A DNA stretch of 64,000 nucleotides from Bacteroidales bacterium UBA3653 (GCA_002373505.1 DFKE01000017.1:240602-304601); one strand, 5' to 3'. Shown: positions 43,313-51,867, counted from the stretch's first letter. Program-made: numbers and translations. The notes: generated by a model from the letters alone, not told the origin.

Positions 43313-43360
43313 TGCAAAATTACTGCTTTTTCTTCATTCGTGCAAAGTCCTTTTTGGTCC
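43313..43360 (-). promoter_or_regulatory. Promoter cassette B (53-residue protein)
   Basis: GGACCAAAAAGGACTTTGC, a 20-base spacer and TAATTTTGCA, the same layout and length as cassette A at 41404-41451. Confidence 0.75.
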
Positions 43361-43376
43361 AAATTGCCTGTGGTGT

Positions 43377-43407
43377 TTGCGTGTTCCGTAAATTTGTTGT
43401 ACTTTTG
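43377..43407 (+). promoter_or_regulatory. Plus-strand promoter of the RNA locus
   Basis: TTG at 43377-43379, a 20-base spacer and TACTTTTG at 43400-43407. No protein gene follows on this strand. Confidence 0.65.
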
Positions 43408-43718
43408 CAGCGTTTTTCATTAAGGACAAACAAAAACGCGGACAACTGATTGTCATCCGGTAAACGAGGTTGTAGGATACCTTAACAGACGGAATTCAAC
43501 TCAGTTGCCCACTTTAGTATATAGGCGGTATCCCTGTAAATAAGATACGTGTAAATATACTAACGGGCATCTGCTTTGACTTGCTTCTGAACTACAAACT
43601 GAAACTTCCTACATTTCGTTTACTCAGATAAACAAGCATTAGCAAACGCTTAAAATCAATATGTCCTCCGGTTTAACGTCAGTGAGTGACGGTTTGGGTG
43701 TTTAAAACCTTTGCGCTG

Positions 43719-43750
43719 CAAAGGTACTACAATTTTTTGATATGTGCAAG
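43719..43750 (-). promoter_or_regulatory. Minus-strand promoter of the RNA locus
   Basis: TTGCACATATC at the -33 position, a 20-base spacer and TACCTTTG at 43726-43719. Confidence 0.7.
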
Positions 43751-43779
43751 AAAAATCGCACTAAACAGCGATTTTTCTT
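43748..43779. terminator. Hairpin terminator
   Basis: AAGAAAAATCGC and GCGATTTTTCTT form a perfect 12-pair stem with an eight-base loop. It could end the plus-strand RNA. Confidence 0.6.
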
Positions 43780-43812
43780 GTTTAGGGATGAGTGTTTAGG
43801 TGTGTAGATGCA

Positions 43813-43840
43813 CAAAAAAAACGGACCGAAGTCCGTTCTT
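43813..43840 (-). terminator. Terminator of the V-ATPase/fabD/dehydrogenase operon
   Basis: The minus-strand RNA gives ACGGAC-UUCG-GUCCGU followed by a run of U, a stem closed by a stable UUCG tetraloop, four bases after the dehydrogenase stop. Confidence 0.88.
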
Positions 43841-43844
43841 TTGT

Positions 43845-44618
43845 TTATACACAAGTATAGCCACCATCAACCGGTAAGGCTACGCCGGTAACATAAGTCG
43901 AGGCATCCGAAGCAAGGAAGACAACTGCACTGTCTAACTCTCCTTCATGTCCATACCGCTCCATCGGAATAACCGTCTTGGCATAATTAGCGAAATACTC
44001 CGATTCCAATGTCTCTTTGGTCAAAGGCGTAATGAAATAGCCTGGACAGATGGTATTCACCGTAATGCCGTACTTACCCCACTCTGCCGCCAATGCGCGG
44101 GTCAGATTGACTACCCCGCCTTTCGCTGCGTGATAAGGAGAAGCCGGAGCGATCTTATTGCCTACCAGGCCGTACATCGATGCGATATTGATCACACGGC
44201 CATAGCCGTTGGGAATCATCGATTGTTTGGCTACGGCACGCGCAACGCGGAAAGTACCGAAGAGGTCAATCTGCATCTCGTTCTCAAACTGAGCATCGGT
44301 AATGTCCTCCGCCGGAGCCACAGCACCTGTGCCGGCATTATTGACCACAATATCGATATGTCCTACTTGCTTGAGCGCTTCTGCCACCATCGTTTCGACG
44401 GCTTCCGTATTCGTAATATCGCATTGCAAAGGCAGTACTTTTACTCCGTACTCCGCCTCGATGGCTTGTTGTACTTCCACCAACTTCTCATACCGTCTGG
44501 CAATGATCACGAGGTCCGCTCCGCGAGCTGCCAGAGCCTTTGCCATCTGTACACCCAGACCGCCGCTACAGCCGGTAACCAACGCTACACGGCCTTTCAA
44601 ATCAAAAATATCTTTCAT
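43845..44618 (-). CDS. Short-chain dehydrogenase/reductase
   Basis: 257 residues. NAD(P)-binding TGCSGGLG at about 15-22, NNAG, the catalytic serine in INIASMYG, and YHAAK (Tyr and Lys). The end DASTYVTGVALPVDGGYT is typical. It resembles gluconate 5-dehydrogenase or 3-oxoacyl-ACP reductase-like members; its place after fabD could hint at fatty-acid synthesis, but the sequence does not settle the substrate. The 47-base gap to fabD is a pyrimidine-rich repeat (CTATTTTCTTATTTTCCC). Confidence 0.88.
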   Translation of the reverse strand: MKDIFDLKGRVALVTGCSGGLGVQMAKALAARGADLVIIARRYEKLVEVQQAIEAEYGVKVLPLQCDITNTEAVETMVAEALKQVGHIDIVVNNAGTGAVAPAEDITDAQFENEMQIDLFGTFRVARAVAKQSMIPNGYGRVINIASMYGLVGNKIAPASPYHAAKGGVVNLTRALAAEWGKYGITVNTICPGYFITPLTKETLESEYFANYAKTVIPMERYGHEGELDSAVVFLASDASTYVTGVALPVDGGYTCV

Positions 44619-44660
44619 TTTCTTCTTTCCCTATTTTCTTATTTTCCCATTTCCTTATTT
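44619..44660. repeat. ATTTTCTTATTTTCCC repeat at gene junction
   Basis: Degenerate units of CCCTATTTTCTTATTTTCCC fill the gap between fabD and the dehydrogenase gene. Confidence 0.65.
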
Positions 44661-44665
44661 AAGAT

Positions 44666-45532
44666 TTAACCTACTTGTACCTCCGGGTTGATCTTACGGA
44701 TAAGGCCTTTGAGGACATCTCCTGGACCGAACTCATAGAACTCTGTCGCCCCGTCGGCAATCATATTTTGCACAGACTGCGTCCAGCGAACGGGGGCTGT
44801 GAGTTGTTTCAGAAGGTTTTCGCGAATAATTTCCGGCTCTGTCTCGGCTTTTGCCGACACGTTTTGATAGATCGGGCAGAAAGGTTTTCTGAACTCTGTT
44901 TTCAGTATGGCTGCTTTCAGATCCTCCGCAGCGGGAGCCATGAGCGGTGAGTGGAACGCACCGCCTACAGGCAGCCGTAATGCTCTCCGGGCACCGGCTT
45001 CTTTCATTGCCACACAGGCTGCATCTACCGTCTCTGTCTCGCCGGAGATAACCACTTGACCCGGACAGTTGAAATTAGCGGCAACGACTATTCCACTCTG
45101 CTTTTTACAGATCTCATCCACCTGCTCATCCGGTAAACCAAGCACAGCAGCCATAGTACCGGGATTGGCTTCGCATGCTGCTTGCATCGCTTGCGCACGC
45201 GCGGACACTAATAATAAGGCATCCTCAAAACGCAGTGCACCGCACGCTACGAGAGCCGAGAACTCGCCCAGACTATGTCCTGCTACCATCTGCGGCCTCT
45301 CTATCGTCATCATCTGTTGTGCAACCACCGAGTGCAGAAAGACAGCCGGTTGGGTCACTTTGGTCTGCTTCAGATCGTCTGCCGTGCCATCAAACATCAC
45401 ACCGGTAAGCGAGAAGCCAAGCAACCTGTCGGCTGCTTGGCATAACTCGCGCGCTTCTTTGTGCGCGTCATACAGATCTTTGCACATTCCCGGAAACTGG
45501 CTTCCCTGTCCCGGAAAAACGAACGCTTTCAT
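44666..45532 (-). CDS. fabD: Malonyl-CoA:ACP transacylase
   Basis: 288 residues from the ATG at 45532 (MKAFVFPGQGSQFPGM). The nucleophile elbow is GHSLGEFSAL (Ser at about 87) with the downstream histidine in GGAFHSPLM. It loads malonate on acyl carrier protein. The ATG shares one base with the ntpK stop, so fabD is physically coupled to the ATPase operon, which is unexpected from its function. Confidence 0.95.
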   Translation of the reverse strand: MKAFVFPGQGSQFPGMCKDLYDAHKEARELCQAADRLLGFSLTGVMFDGTADDLKQTKVTQPAVFLHSVVAQQMMTIERPQMVAGHSLGEFSALVACGALRFEDALLLVSARAQAMQAACEANPGTMAAVLGLPDEQVDEICKKQSGIVVAANFNCPGQVVISGETETVDAACVAMKEAGARRALRLPVGGAFHSPLMAPAAEDLKAAILKTEFRKPFCPIYQNVSAKAETEPEIIRENLLKQLTAPVRWTQSVQNMIADGATEFYEFGPGDVLKGLIRKINPEVQVG

Positions 45533-45966
45533 CACTTAACCATGATAGCGGCAACGAGTGCCAAAATAGCATAGAACTCCGGGAGAGCCGCATAAATCAT
45601 CGTGTTGGTTTGTACGTCATGTCCCGCTGCAATACCGGAAATACCGTTGGCGCATACCATGCCCTGACGGATAGCCGAGAAGAGGCAAGTGAGTCCGACG
45701 AGAGTACCAACACCGAAATAGATTGCTCCATGTGCAGCAATATATTCAGGGGTGCTACCCAGGAACCACATCAAAAATCCTACGAAGCCGTAGAGACCTT
45801 GCGTAGCCGGCATGGCGGAAAGCACCATGTACGAAGATGATTTAGCAGGGTTCTTTTTGAGTGCGCCTTCTGCTGCATTGGCTGCAATAGTAGTGCCATA
45901 CGAAGAACCGATACCGGCGAGACCCAACATGAGGCCCAGACCGAGATAACCAAGAATTAATTCCAT
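45532..45966 (-). CDS. ntpK: V-type ATP synthase subunit K (proteolipid)
   Basis: 144 residues with four membrane helices, i.e. two hairpins. A glycine-rich first hairpin (LGLGLMLGLAGIGSSYGTTI) is followed by AMPATQGLYGFVGFLM and, in the last helix, ALPEFYAILALVAAIM, where the glutamate is the likely ion-binding carboxylate. It forms the rotating membrane ring. It follows subunit I in the operon. Confidence 0.93.
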   Translation of the reverse strand: MELILGYLGLGLMLGLAGIGSSYGTTIAANAAEGALKKNPAKSSSYMVLSAMPATQGLYGFVGFLMWFLGSTPEYIAAHGAIYFGVGTLVGLTCLFSAIRQGMVCANGISGIAAGHDVQTNTMIYAALPEFYAILALVAAIMVK

Positions 45967-46004
45967 AATAGTTTATTGATTTTTAATTGTTAATATTATT
46001 CGAG

Positions 46005-47771
46005 TTATTTCCTAAAAGGTTGATATAATTGGCCTTTACCTTCATATCCTGAGTTCTTGAAGTACTCTACGAAGGTAAGACGCAAGGGGTGTACAAATGC
46101 TCCGAGCGCGGACATAAGTATATTCAGCACATGTCCGAAAAGGAGAATCAGCAGGAAAGGCAGCCACTGCCATGTAGGATGTTCGCCCAACACCATGAGC
46201 GCGATACTGTTAAACGCGCCTCCGAGCATACCTCCCGCCAGTCCGAGTGCATACAGACGGACATACGAAAGGACATCTCCTAACAGCCCGGTAGCCATAT
46301 TATAGGTGTCCCACAAACCTGCTCCAATGTTGAGGAGCGGATTGCGTCCGGGTTTGTTGAAGATATATATTGCCAGTGCTGAGATGACCGCAATAGAGAT
46401 GATGATCCATTTGGTCACCTGAGAAGGAAGATTAAGCAATGCCGAAACAGACAGCACAATCAAGCCTCCTACAATGAGCAGCACCCATCCCCATACGGAG
46501 AGCGTCTCTGCAAAGCCGAAACGCTTGGTGTAGCATAGCGCTTTGACAACCATTGCAAGGCAGATATGGAATACTCCGATGCCGATAGCAAAAACCATCT
46601 GCGCATCAAATCCCATCACATTGCCGCTGATAATCAAGTGCTTGAGCGATTCGGGGTACCATGAGGCTTCGAGCAACGGCATTCCGAAGAACGTACCCAG
46701 GAAGAGACCTACTACTGTAGTACCTACGCCTAGGGTCGCGATAATCGGTCCGAGTCCTTCGAACATCTCAATATTCACTTTCTTATAGTGTGTGAGGAGT
46801 CCGAATAGTATCAGCACGAGTCCGTATCCCGCATCTCCCATACACATCGCAAAGAAGAGGAGATAGAACGGCGCGAGTATCGGTGTCGGGTCAAACTCGC
46901 CATATGTCGGCCAGCCGTACATACCCGTGAATACCTCAAATAGCTTGGCGAATTTGTTGTTATGCAACTTAACCGGCGTAGCGTCCTCTTGGGTCGGATC
47001 CGACTCCTCATAATAAACTTCTGCGCGTGCAAGCATGGCATTCAGTTCGGGCTCGTTTTCTATGGGACAGAAACCTTCAATGAGACATAAAGAACCATCT
47101 GCCAACTTGTCGGTAGATAGCTGAACCCGTTGCCAATCAATCTGTTGGCGAGCTTCTTGCAGCTCCTGCTGCAATCTGTCCAGATTAGCAATCTTCCATG
47201 CTTCGATACGTGCATCCGCTGCCGCCAAGAGACCTTTCAGATGGTCCGTCTCCTGTCTCCATTGAGCCGCGGATTTCTCGGGTTGCAGGAGTTCGGTTGC
47301 ATTCTCAATCAGATTCGAGTTATCAATATTTTGGGTTATCGAGTTATCGACTACTACTACGAAATAGATCTTTCCCTCTTTCTCAGCAACCTTTATTCCC
47401 CACTCTTCCCGGTATGTTTTCTCCGGGCAGGCGAAGAACCGCAAGGTGTATCCGGCTTCTTTGAGCGCCTGAATACGTGCGCTATCGAAATCTCCCCATA
47501 CAGCGGCTTTTTCAGCCTCCTGTCCTGCCTCGGCTATGCGCTGTTCTATGTTCGCACGTTCCTGTATCAGCTGATCCGGAGCACCTTGTTTGAGCAAGCG
47601 GCGAAGCTCGTCCTCGTGCTGCAACGCAGCCTGAAGCATCTCGTCATTCTCTATGATTCCGGCGGATTTGAGCGTGATATCTACTACGCCTAAATCGCGC
47701 AACTGGGTCAGGAACGGTTCGTAGTCACGATGGAATACCAGGAAGGTATATTTCTTCATTGGGATAATCAT
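46005..47771 (-). CDS. ntpI: V-type ATP synthase subunit I
   Basis: 588 residues. A long cytoplasmic N-terminal part (about 1-300) with coiled coils precedes a C-terminal membrane domain of about seven helices, with the conserved AMCMGDAGYGLVLILFGL and DVLSYVRLYALGLAGG (arginine of the proton path). It is the stator subunit linking headpiece and membrane ring. Within the N-terminal part, VVVDNSITQNIDNSN (about 141-155) is coded by a TCGATAACTCGATAAC repeat. It overlaps ntpD by four bases. Confidence 0.93.
   Translation of the reverse strand: MIIPMKKYTFLVFHRDYEPFLTQLRDLGVVDITLKSAGIIENDEMLQAALQHEDELRRLLKQGAPDQLIQERANIEQRIAEAGQEAEKAAVWGDFDSARIQALKEAGYTLRFFACPEKTYREEWGIKVAEKEGKIYFVVVVDNSITQNIDNSNLIENATELLQPEKSAAQWRQETDHLKGLLAAADARIEAWKIANLDRLQQELQEARQQIDWQRVQLSTDKLADGSLCLIEGFCPIENEPELNAMLARAEVYYEESDPTQEDATPVKLHNNKFAKLFEVFTGMYGWPTYGEFDPTPILAPFYLLFFAMCMGDAGYGLVLILFGLLTHYKKVNIEMFEGLGPIIATLGVGTTVVGLFLGTFFGMPLLEASWYPESLKHLIISGNVMGFDAQMVFAIGIGVFHICLAMVVKALCYTKRFGFAETLSVWGWVLLIVGGLIVLSVSALLNLPSQVTKWIIISIAVISALAIYIFNKPGRNPLLNIGAGLWDTYNMATGLLGDVLSYVRLYALGLAGGMLGGAFNSIALMVLGEHPTWQWLPFLLILLFGHVLNILMSALGAFVHPLRLTFVEYFKNSGYEGKGQLYQPFRK
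47313..47350 (-). repeat. TCGATAAC repeat inside ntpI
   Basis: On the coding strand, GTCGATAACTCGATAACCC and a further GATAACTCG lie in frame and encode DNS..DNS. Confidence 0.65.
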
Positions 47772-48391
47772 GCGTTACCTCCTTTCTCCTCTGCAGCGCG
47801 GGCCTCGGCTTCGCGTTTGGATTTCACGATCTTCTGGCTGGATTTGGAGAGGTTCTCTTCGTCTTCCATGAATCGTTTGATTTTGCGGATAGCATCCTGA
47901 TAACCGGGAATTTGCACTTTCTCAAAGAGGTTCACTTTCTGCGTTGTTTTCTTACGCGCATACTCGAGTAATTCCACTTTGCGGCGCACAAACTCCTGCC
48001 GGATACCTACATCCGCTATCGCTTTCAGTTGCTCGAACCCGTCGGCAAACCATTTCGGGCTGGAGAACAGCGAGAACTCTTTGGTAGAATAGACCACTTC
48101 GTCCAACACAGGCACGCGCACGCCTGCGATCTTCTTGACAGACATGCGTACGTCGTCCACATGGATAAGCGAAGTGTCAAACTCGCCCCAAAGCGCAATC
48201 ATCTGGTCGTAATCCTTGATGCGGCGATCTACTTCGCGGTCCAGCTCCTCCAATTCCTGTTTGGCGCGCTTGACCTCCAGACGCAACGCAGTCTCTTTGC
48301 TCTGCAAAGTAGGCAGCGTCCGCTGGCGCATCTTCAGATCCTTCTCCAGTCCCTGCAGCGATGTTTTATTAAATTGATATTGAATAGCCAT
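47768..48391 (-). CDS. ntpD: V-type ATP synthase subunit D
   Basis: 207 residues, almost wholly alpha-helical coiled coil. N-terminal FNKTSLQGLEKDLKMRQRTLPTL and C-terminal VNLFEKVQIPGYQDAIRKIKRFMEDEE are family hallmarks. It is the central rotor stalk. It overlaps ntpI by four bases and follows the unidentified 107-residue gene. Confidence 0.93.
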   Translation of the reverse strand: MAIQYQFNKTSLQGLEKDLKMRQRTLPTLQSKETALRLEVKRAKQELEELDREVDRRIKDYDQMIALWGEFDTSLIHVDDVRMSVKKIAGVRVPVLDEVVYSTKEFSLFSSPKWFADGFEQLKAIADVGIRQEFVRRKVELLEYARKKTTQKVNLFEKVQIPGYQDAIRKIKRFMEDEENLSKSSQKIVKSKREAEARAAEEKGGNA

Positions 48392-48418
48392 GTCGATTAA
48401 CGATTGACAATTTATCTT

Positions 48419-48742
48419 TTATTTCCAGGTCAAATAATAATTGTAGTCGGTGCCGTCCCAATCACAGCCATCGTGGTCGGTATAGCCGCCAACCGTATAG
48501 GTGACACAGACTTGGTTCTTACCGCCTTTGTGCAATTTGTAGATATAGTACGAAGCCTTAAAACGAATCACATCTTTGGTAATCTCGGTCACTTCCATTT
48601 CGAGGAAAGCATCTATACGGTTCATACCTAAATGAATGGGGACCTCTATCGTTCCTTTATCCTCTGACGGACAAACGGTGTAGCCAAGATTACTCCAATC
48701 TGCGGTCGAACTTTTGATGGTGATAATTGGGTTGGTTTCCAT
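48419..48742 (-). CDS. Unknown 107-residue protein inside the V-ATPase operon
   Basis: 107 residues from the ATG at 48742 (METNPIITIKSSTADWSNLG), seven bases after the ntpB stop. Soluble and beta-rich (DAFLEMEVTEITKDVIRFKAS; QVCVTYTVGGYTDHDGCDWD), ending YNYYLTWK. No signal peptide or membrane helix, and no family recognised. Its site between ntpB and ntpD is unusual, since these genes are normally adjacent in Bacteroidota ATPase operons. It could be an accessory subunit or an unrelated insertion. Confidence 0.6.
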   Translation of the reverse strand: METNPIITIKSSTADWSNLGYTVCPSEDKGTIEVPIHLGMNRIDAFLEMEVTEITKDVIRFKASYYIYKLHKGGKNQVCVTYTVGGYTDHDGCDWDGTDYNYYLTWK

Positions 48743-48749
48743 ATTCTTA

Positions 48750-50075
48750 TTATTTTGGCCAGTATTTCTCCACAAGGGCTGCTTTGATATTCACCTCTTC
48801 CGGCTTGAAGTACTTACCGAAGAGCGACCAAGCTATATCCAGCATCTGGACAGTATTGATGTTCACATCAATCGCCAGAATCTCACGGCTGTAGTCACGG
48901 GCGAAGTCCAGACAGCGGTTGTCGTAGTCGGTCAGATCGAAACCGTTCTCTTTCTTGGTCTTGGCATTGGCGGCGTCTGCATACAGGCGAACCGCGGCAT
49001 TCATCACCTGCGGATGGTCTTCGCGTGTCTTCTTGCCTGCAACCAGCTGTTTCAGACGGCTCAGCGAACGGAACGGATCAACGATGACTTTACCGATTTC
49101 GGAGTCACGGCGGAGGTATAACTGACCCTCGGTGATATATCCGGTGTTATCCGGAATAGCATGGGTGATGTCGCCGCCGGAAAGTGTTGTCACGGCGATG
49201 ATAGTAATTGAACCGCCGCCTATCTCCTCCGGGAACTGCACCGCCTTCTCGTATATCTTCGCGAGGTCGGAATAAAGCGAACCCGGCATGGAGTCCTTGG
49301 ATGGGATCTGGTCCATACGGTTCGATACGATTGCCAGCGCATCGGCATACAGGGTCATATCGGTCAGCAGAACCAGCACTTTCTCATGTTTCTCTACTGC
49401 GAAATACTCCGCTGCAGCAAGTGCCATATCAGGGATCAGCAGTCGCTCTACAGGCGGGTTCTCGGTCGTGTTCACGAACGATACGATGTGGTCTAGCACG
49501 CCGGCATTGGAGAACACGTTCTTGAAATAGAGGTAATCATCATTGGTCAGACCCATGCCGCCCAAAATGATCTTGTCTGCTTCAGCGCGGAGAGCCACAT
49601 TAGCCATCACTTGGTTGTACGGCTGGTCAGGATCGGCGAAGAACGGGATCTTCTGGCCGGAAACCAATGTATTATTCAGGTCGATACCTGCAATACCCGT
49701 AGCGATCAACTCTGACGGCTGTTTACGGCGAACGGGGTTCACGGAAGGACCGCCGATCTCTATCTCTTTGCCTTCTACGGCAGGACCGCCGTCGATAGGT
49801 TCACCGTAGGCGTTGAAGAAACGGCCTGCCAACTGGTCACTAACCTTCAGAGACGGAGCCTTGCCCAAGAATACCACCTCGGCATTGGTCGGGATTCCTT
49901 CCGTACCTTGGAACACCTGCAGCGTCACTTCGTCGCCGATGATCTTCACCACCTGCGCCAACTTGCCGTTCACGGTTGCCAACTCGTCATTACCTACTCC
50001 TTCGGCCTTCAGTGAGCAAGTCGCTTTGGTTATTGCAGTGATCTGCGTGTATATCTTTTGAAATGCTTTTGCCAT
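48750..50075 (-). CDS. ntpB: V-type ATP synthase subunit B
   Basis: 441 residues from the ATG at 50075 (MAKAFQKIYTQITAITKATC). It is the non-catalytic headpiece subunit: LNNTLVSGQKIPFFAD replaces a working P-loop, then VLVLLTDMTLYADALA and GSITIIAVTTLSGGDITHAIPDNTGYI. It alternates with subunit A in the hexamer. The gap to ntpA is an AATTGATAATT repeat. Confidence 0.95.
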   Translation of the reverse strand: MAKAFQKIYTQITAITKATCSLKAEGVGNDELATVNGKLAQVVKIIGDEVTLQVFQGTEGIPTNAEVVFLGKAPSLKVSDQLAGRFFNAYGEPIDGGPAVEGKEIEIGGPSVNPVRRKQPSELIATGIAGIDLNNTLVSGQKIPFFADPDQPYNQVMANVALRAEADKIILGGMGLTNDDYLYFKNVFSNAGVLDHIVSFVNTTENPPVERLLIPDMALAAAEYFAVEKHEKVLVLLTDMTLYADALAIVSNRMDQIPSKDSMPGSLYSDLAKIYEKAVQFPEEIGGGSITIIAVTTLSGGDITHAIPDNTGYITEGQLYLRRDSEIGKVIVDPFRSLSRLKQLVAGKKTREDHPQVMNAAVRLYADAANAKTKKENGFDLTDYDNRCLDFARDYSREILAIDVNINTVQMLDIAWSLFGKYFKPEEVNIKAALVEKYWPK

Positions 50076-50112
50076 AAAACTTTCAATTATCAATTATAAA
50101 TTATCAATTAAA

Positions 50113-51864
50113 TCAGATTTGTTTCTCCGCCAGCAGTTCATCGAGTTTCTTGCGGTAGTCCTCAAACTCTGCGGAATGGAACTCGCAGTAGTTCATCTGC
50201 TTGCAGAGGTTGATGACGCGCTTGAAATAATCGATGACATCGAGGAAATTATCGAAGTCATAATCATGCTTGCATATGTCCATTACGAGGCGGAGCATGT
50301 ATTGCTGGCGCTCCAACGGACAAACGGCATCAATCTTATCGAATGCATCCTGCTGGAGAATAACAAAGTCAATCACTTCGGATTTCCAGAATGTCTCATG
50401 ATAGTCCACAGGCACGCCGTCATCACCCAGAATGTTGATCTGTTCCTGAATCTCCTTACCGCGCTGCAGATAGGTCTTCATATCATTGACCATCGGCAGC
50501 CAATCTTTGTCAATCAAACCGGAGATATATTCCTCGAATTCGGGGTATTCCACATATTTTGAATAAGAATCAATCGGGTTGACAGCCGGATAGCGCTTGC
50601 GGTCGGCACGTGCCTGCTCCAAAGCGTAGAAACAGCGTGCTACTTTCTTCGTTCCTTCGGTCACAGGCTCTTTCAGGTTACCTCCGGCAGGCGAAACGGT
50701 ACCAAGGAAAGTAACCGAACCCGTAGCACCATTATTAAGGTACACATAACCCGCGCGGGAATAGAATGCGCCGATGATAGCCGAAAGGTCCATCGGGAAA
50801 GCGTCCTGTCCCGGAAGTTCCTCCAGACGGTTGGACATCTCACGAAGCGCCTGTGCCCAACGGCTCGTCGAGTCCGCCATCAGCAGCACACGCAGACCCA
50901 TCGAACGGTAGTATTCCGCAATCGTCATAGATGTATAGACAGATGCTTCACGGGATGCAACTGGCATGTTGGACGTGTTAGCGATGATGATTGTACGCTC
51001 CATCAGTTTGCGTCCGGTGTGCGGATCCTCCAGTTCCGGGAACTCGGTGAAGGTCTCCACTACCTCGTTGGCACGCTCACCGCAGGCTGCAATGATCACG
51101 ATGTCCGCTTCGGCTTGCTTGGAGATAGCGTGCTGAAGCACAGTCTTACCGGTACCGAACGGACCGGGAATGAAGCCTGTACCTCCCTCGCAGAGCGGGT
51201 TGGCGGTGTCTATCGTACGGACACCCGTCTCCAGCAGTTTGAAAGGACGCGGTTTCTCGCGATAAGCCAGAATAGCTTTCTTCACCGGCCATTTCTGAAC
51301 CATCGTCACTTCGTGGTCGTTCCCTTCCTCGTCGGTCAATACAGCCATCACTTCGTTGATGGTATATTCACCGGCAGGTTTCACGGACTTCACGGTATAT
51401 TCGCCCTCAAAGACGAACGGCACCATGATCTTGTGCGGCTGGTGGTTCTCATCCACCTCGCCCAACCATGCAGCCGCAGATACCTTGTCGCCTACCTTGG
51501 CGATAGGCTTGAAAGCCCATTTCTTCTCGGTGTCAAGCGGGAAGTTATACTCTCCTCGTTTGAGAAATACGCCGGTCAGTTTGTCCAGGTCGTTCTGCAA
51601 ACCGTCGTAGTTACGGCTCAGCAGGCCCGGACCGAGCGTCACTTCCAGCATGTGGCCTGTGAACTCCACTTTGTTGCCCACTTTGAGACCACGCGTGGAC
51701 TCGAACACTTGCGCATACACGTTGGCGCCGATCACTTTGATGACCTCAGCCATCAGTTTGGTTTCGCCGACGTAGATGTAGCAAATCTCATTTTGCGCAA
51801 CCGGTCCATCCACTCCGACGGTTACCAGGTTGGCAATAATTCCTTTAACTTTTCCAGTTGTCAT
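50113..51864 (-). CDS. ntpA: V-type ATP synthase subunit A (catalytic)
   Basis: 583 residues. Walker A GPFGTGKTVLQH, Walker B-type VLLMADSTSRWAQALRE, and the bulge region typical of V/A-type A subunits (GPGLLSRNYDGLQNDLD). It catalyses ATP synthesis or hydrolysis. It is three bases downstream of the DUF2764 gene. Confidence 0.96.
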   Translation of the reverse strand: MTTGKVKGIIANLVTVGVDGPVAQNEICYIYVGETKLMAEVIKVIGANVYAQVFESTRGLKVGNKVEFTGHMLEVTLGPGLLSRNYDGLQNDLDKLTGVFLKRGEYNFPLDTEKKWAFKPIAKVGDKVSAAAWLGEVDENHQPHKIMVPFVFEGEYTVKSVKPAGEYTINEVMAVLTDEEGNDHEVTMVQKWPVKKAILAYREKPRPFKLLETGVRTIDTANPLCEGGTGFIPGPFGTGKTVLQHAISKQAEADIVIIAACGERANEVVETFTEFPELEDPHTGRKLMERTIIIANTSNMPVASREASVYTSMTIAEYYRSMGLRVLLMADSTSRWAQALREMSNRLEELPGQDAFPMDLSAIIGAFYSRAGYVYLNNGATGSVTFLGTVSPAGGNLKEPVTEGTKKVARCFYALEQARADRKRYPAVNPIDSYSKYVEYPEFEEYISGLIDKDWLPMVNDMKTYLQRGKEIQEQINILGDDGVPVDYHETFWKSEVIDFVILQQDAFDKIDAVCPLERQQYMLRLVMDICKHDYDFDNFLDVIDYFKRVINLCKQMNYCEFHSAEFEDYRKKLDELLAEKQI

Positions 51865-51867
51865 ATA

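Larger units (their letters stand above)
43409..43779 (+). ncRNA. Candidate structured RNA, possibly with an antisense transcript
   Basis: No convincing reading frame. Complementary pairs include AGCGTTT (43409-43415) with AAACGCT (43644-43650), GGATACC (43475-43481) with GGTATCC (43527-43533), TTAGTATA (43514-43521) with TATACTAA (43556-43563), and small hairpins GACAA/TTGTC and CGTCA/TGACG. The second and third pairings interlock as in a pseudoknot. A plus promoter precedes it and a 12-pair hairpin ends it at 43779. A minus promoter at 43719-43750 and a terminator-like hairpin near 43460-43424 would give an antisense RNA of about 285 bases, so the strand is not certain. It lacks the hallmarks of tmRNA, RNase P RNA and SRP RNA; 6S RNA cannot be excluded. 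Confidence 0.5.
42862..43844. other. Accessory intergenic region
   Basis: 983 bases holding the 53-residue gene (43120-43281), its promoter, a probable structured RNA locus (43400-43785) and two hairpins. From 42870 to 43119 I see only a -7-like box (TACTTTTG at 43042-43035). Confidence 0.6.

Noticed and set aside
43409..43785. tmRNA, RNase P RNA or SRP RNA
   Set aside because: No CCA end or tRNA-like domain, no conserved P4 sequences, no GGAAG/GCAGCC tetraloop motif.
41400..43845. Insertion sequence or integrated element
   Set aside because: AT-rich and accessory-looking, but no transposase, integrase, terminal inverted repeats or target duplication were found.
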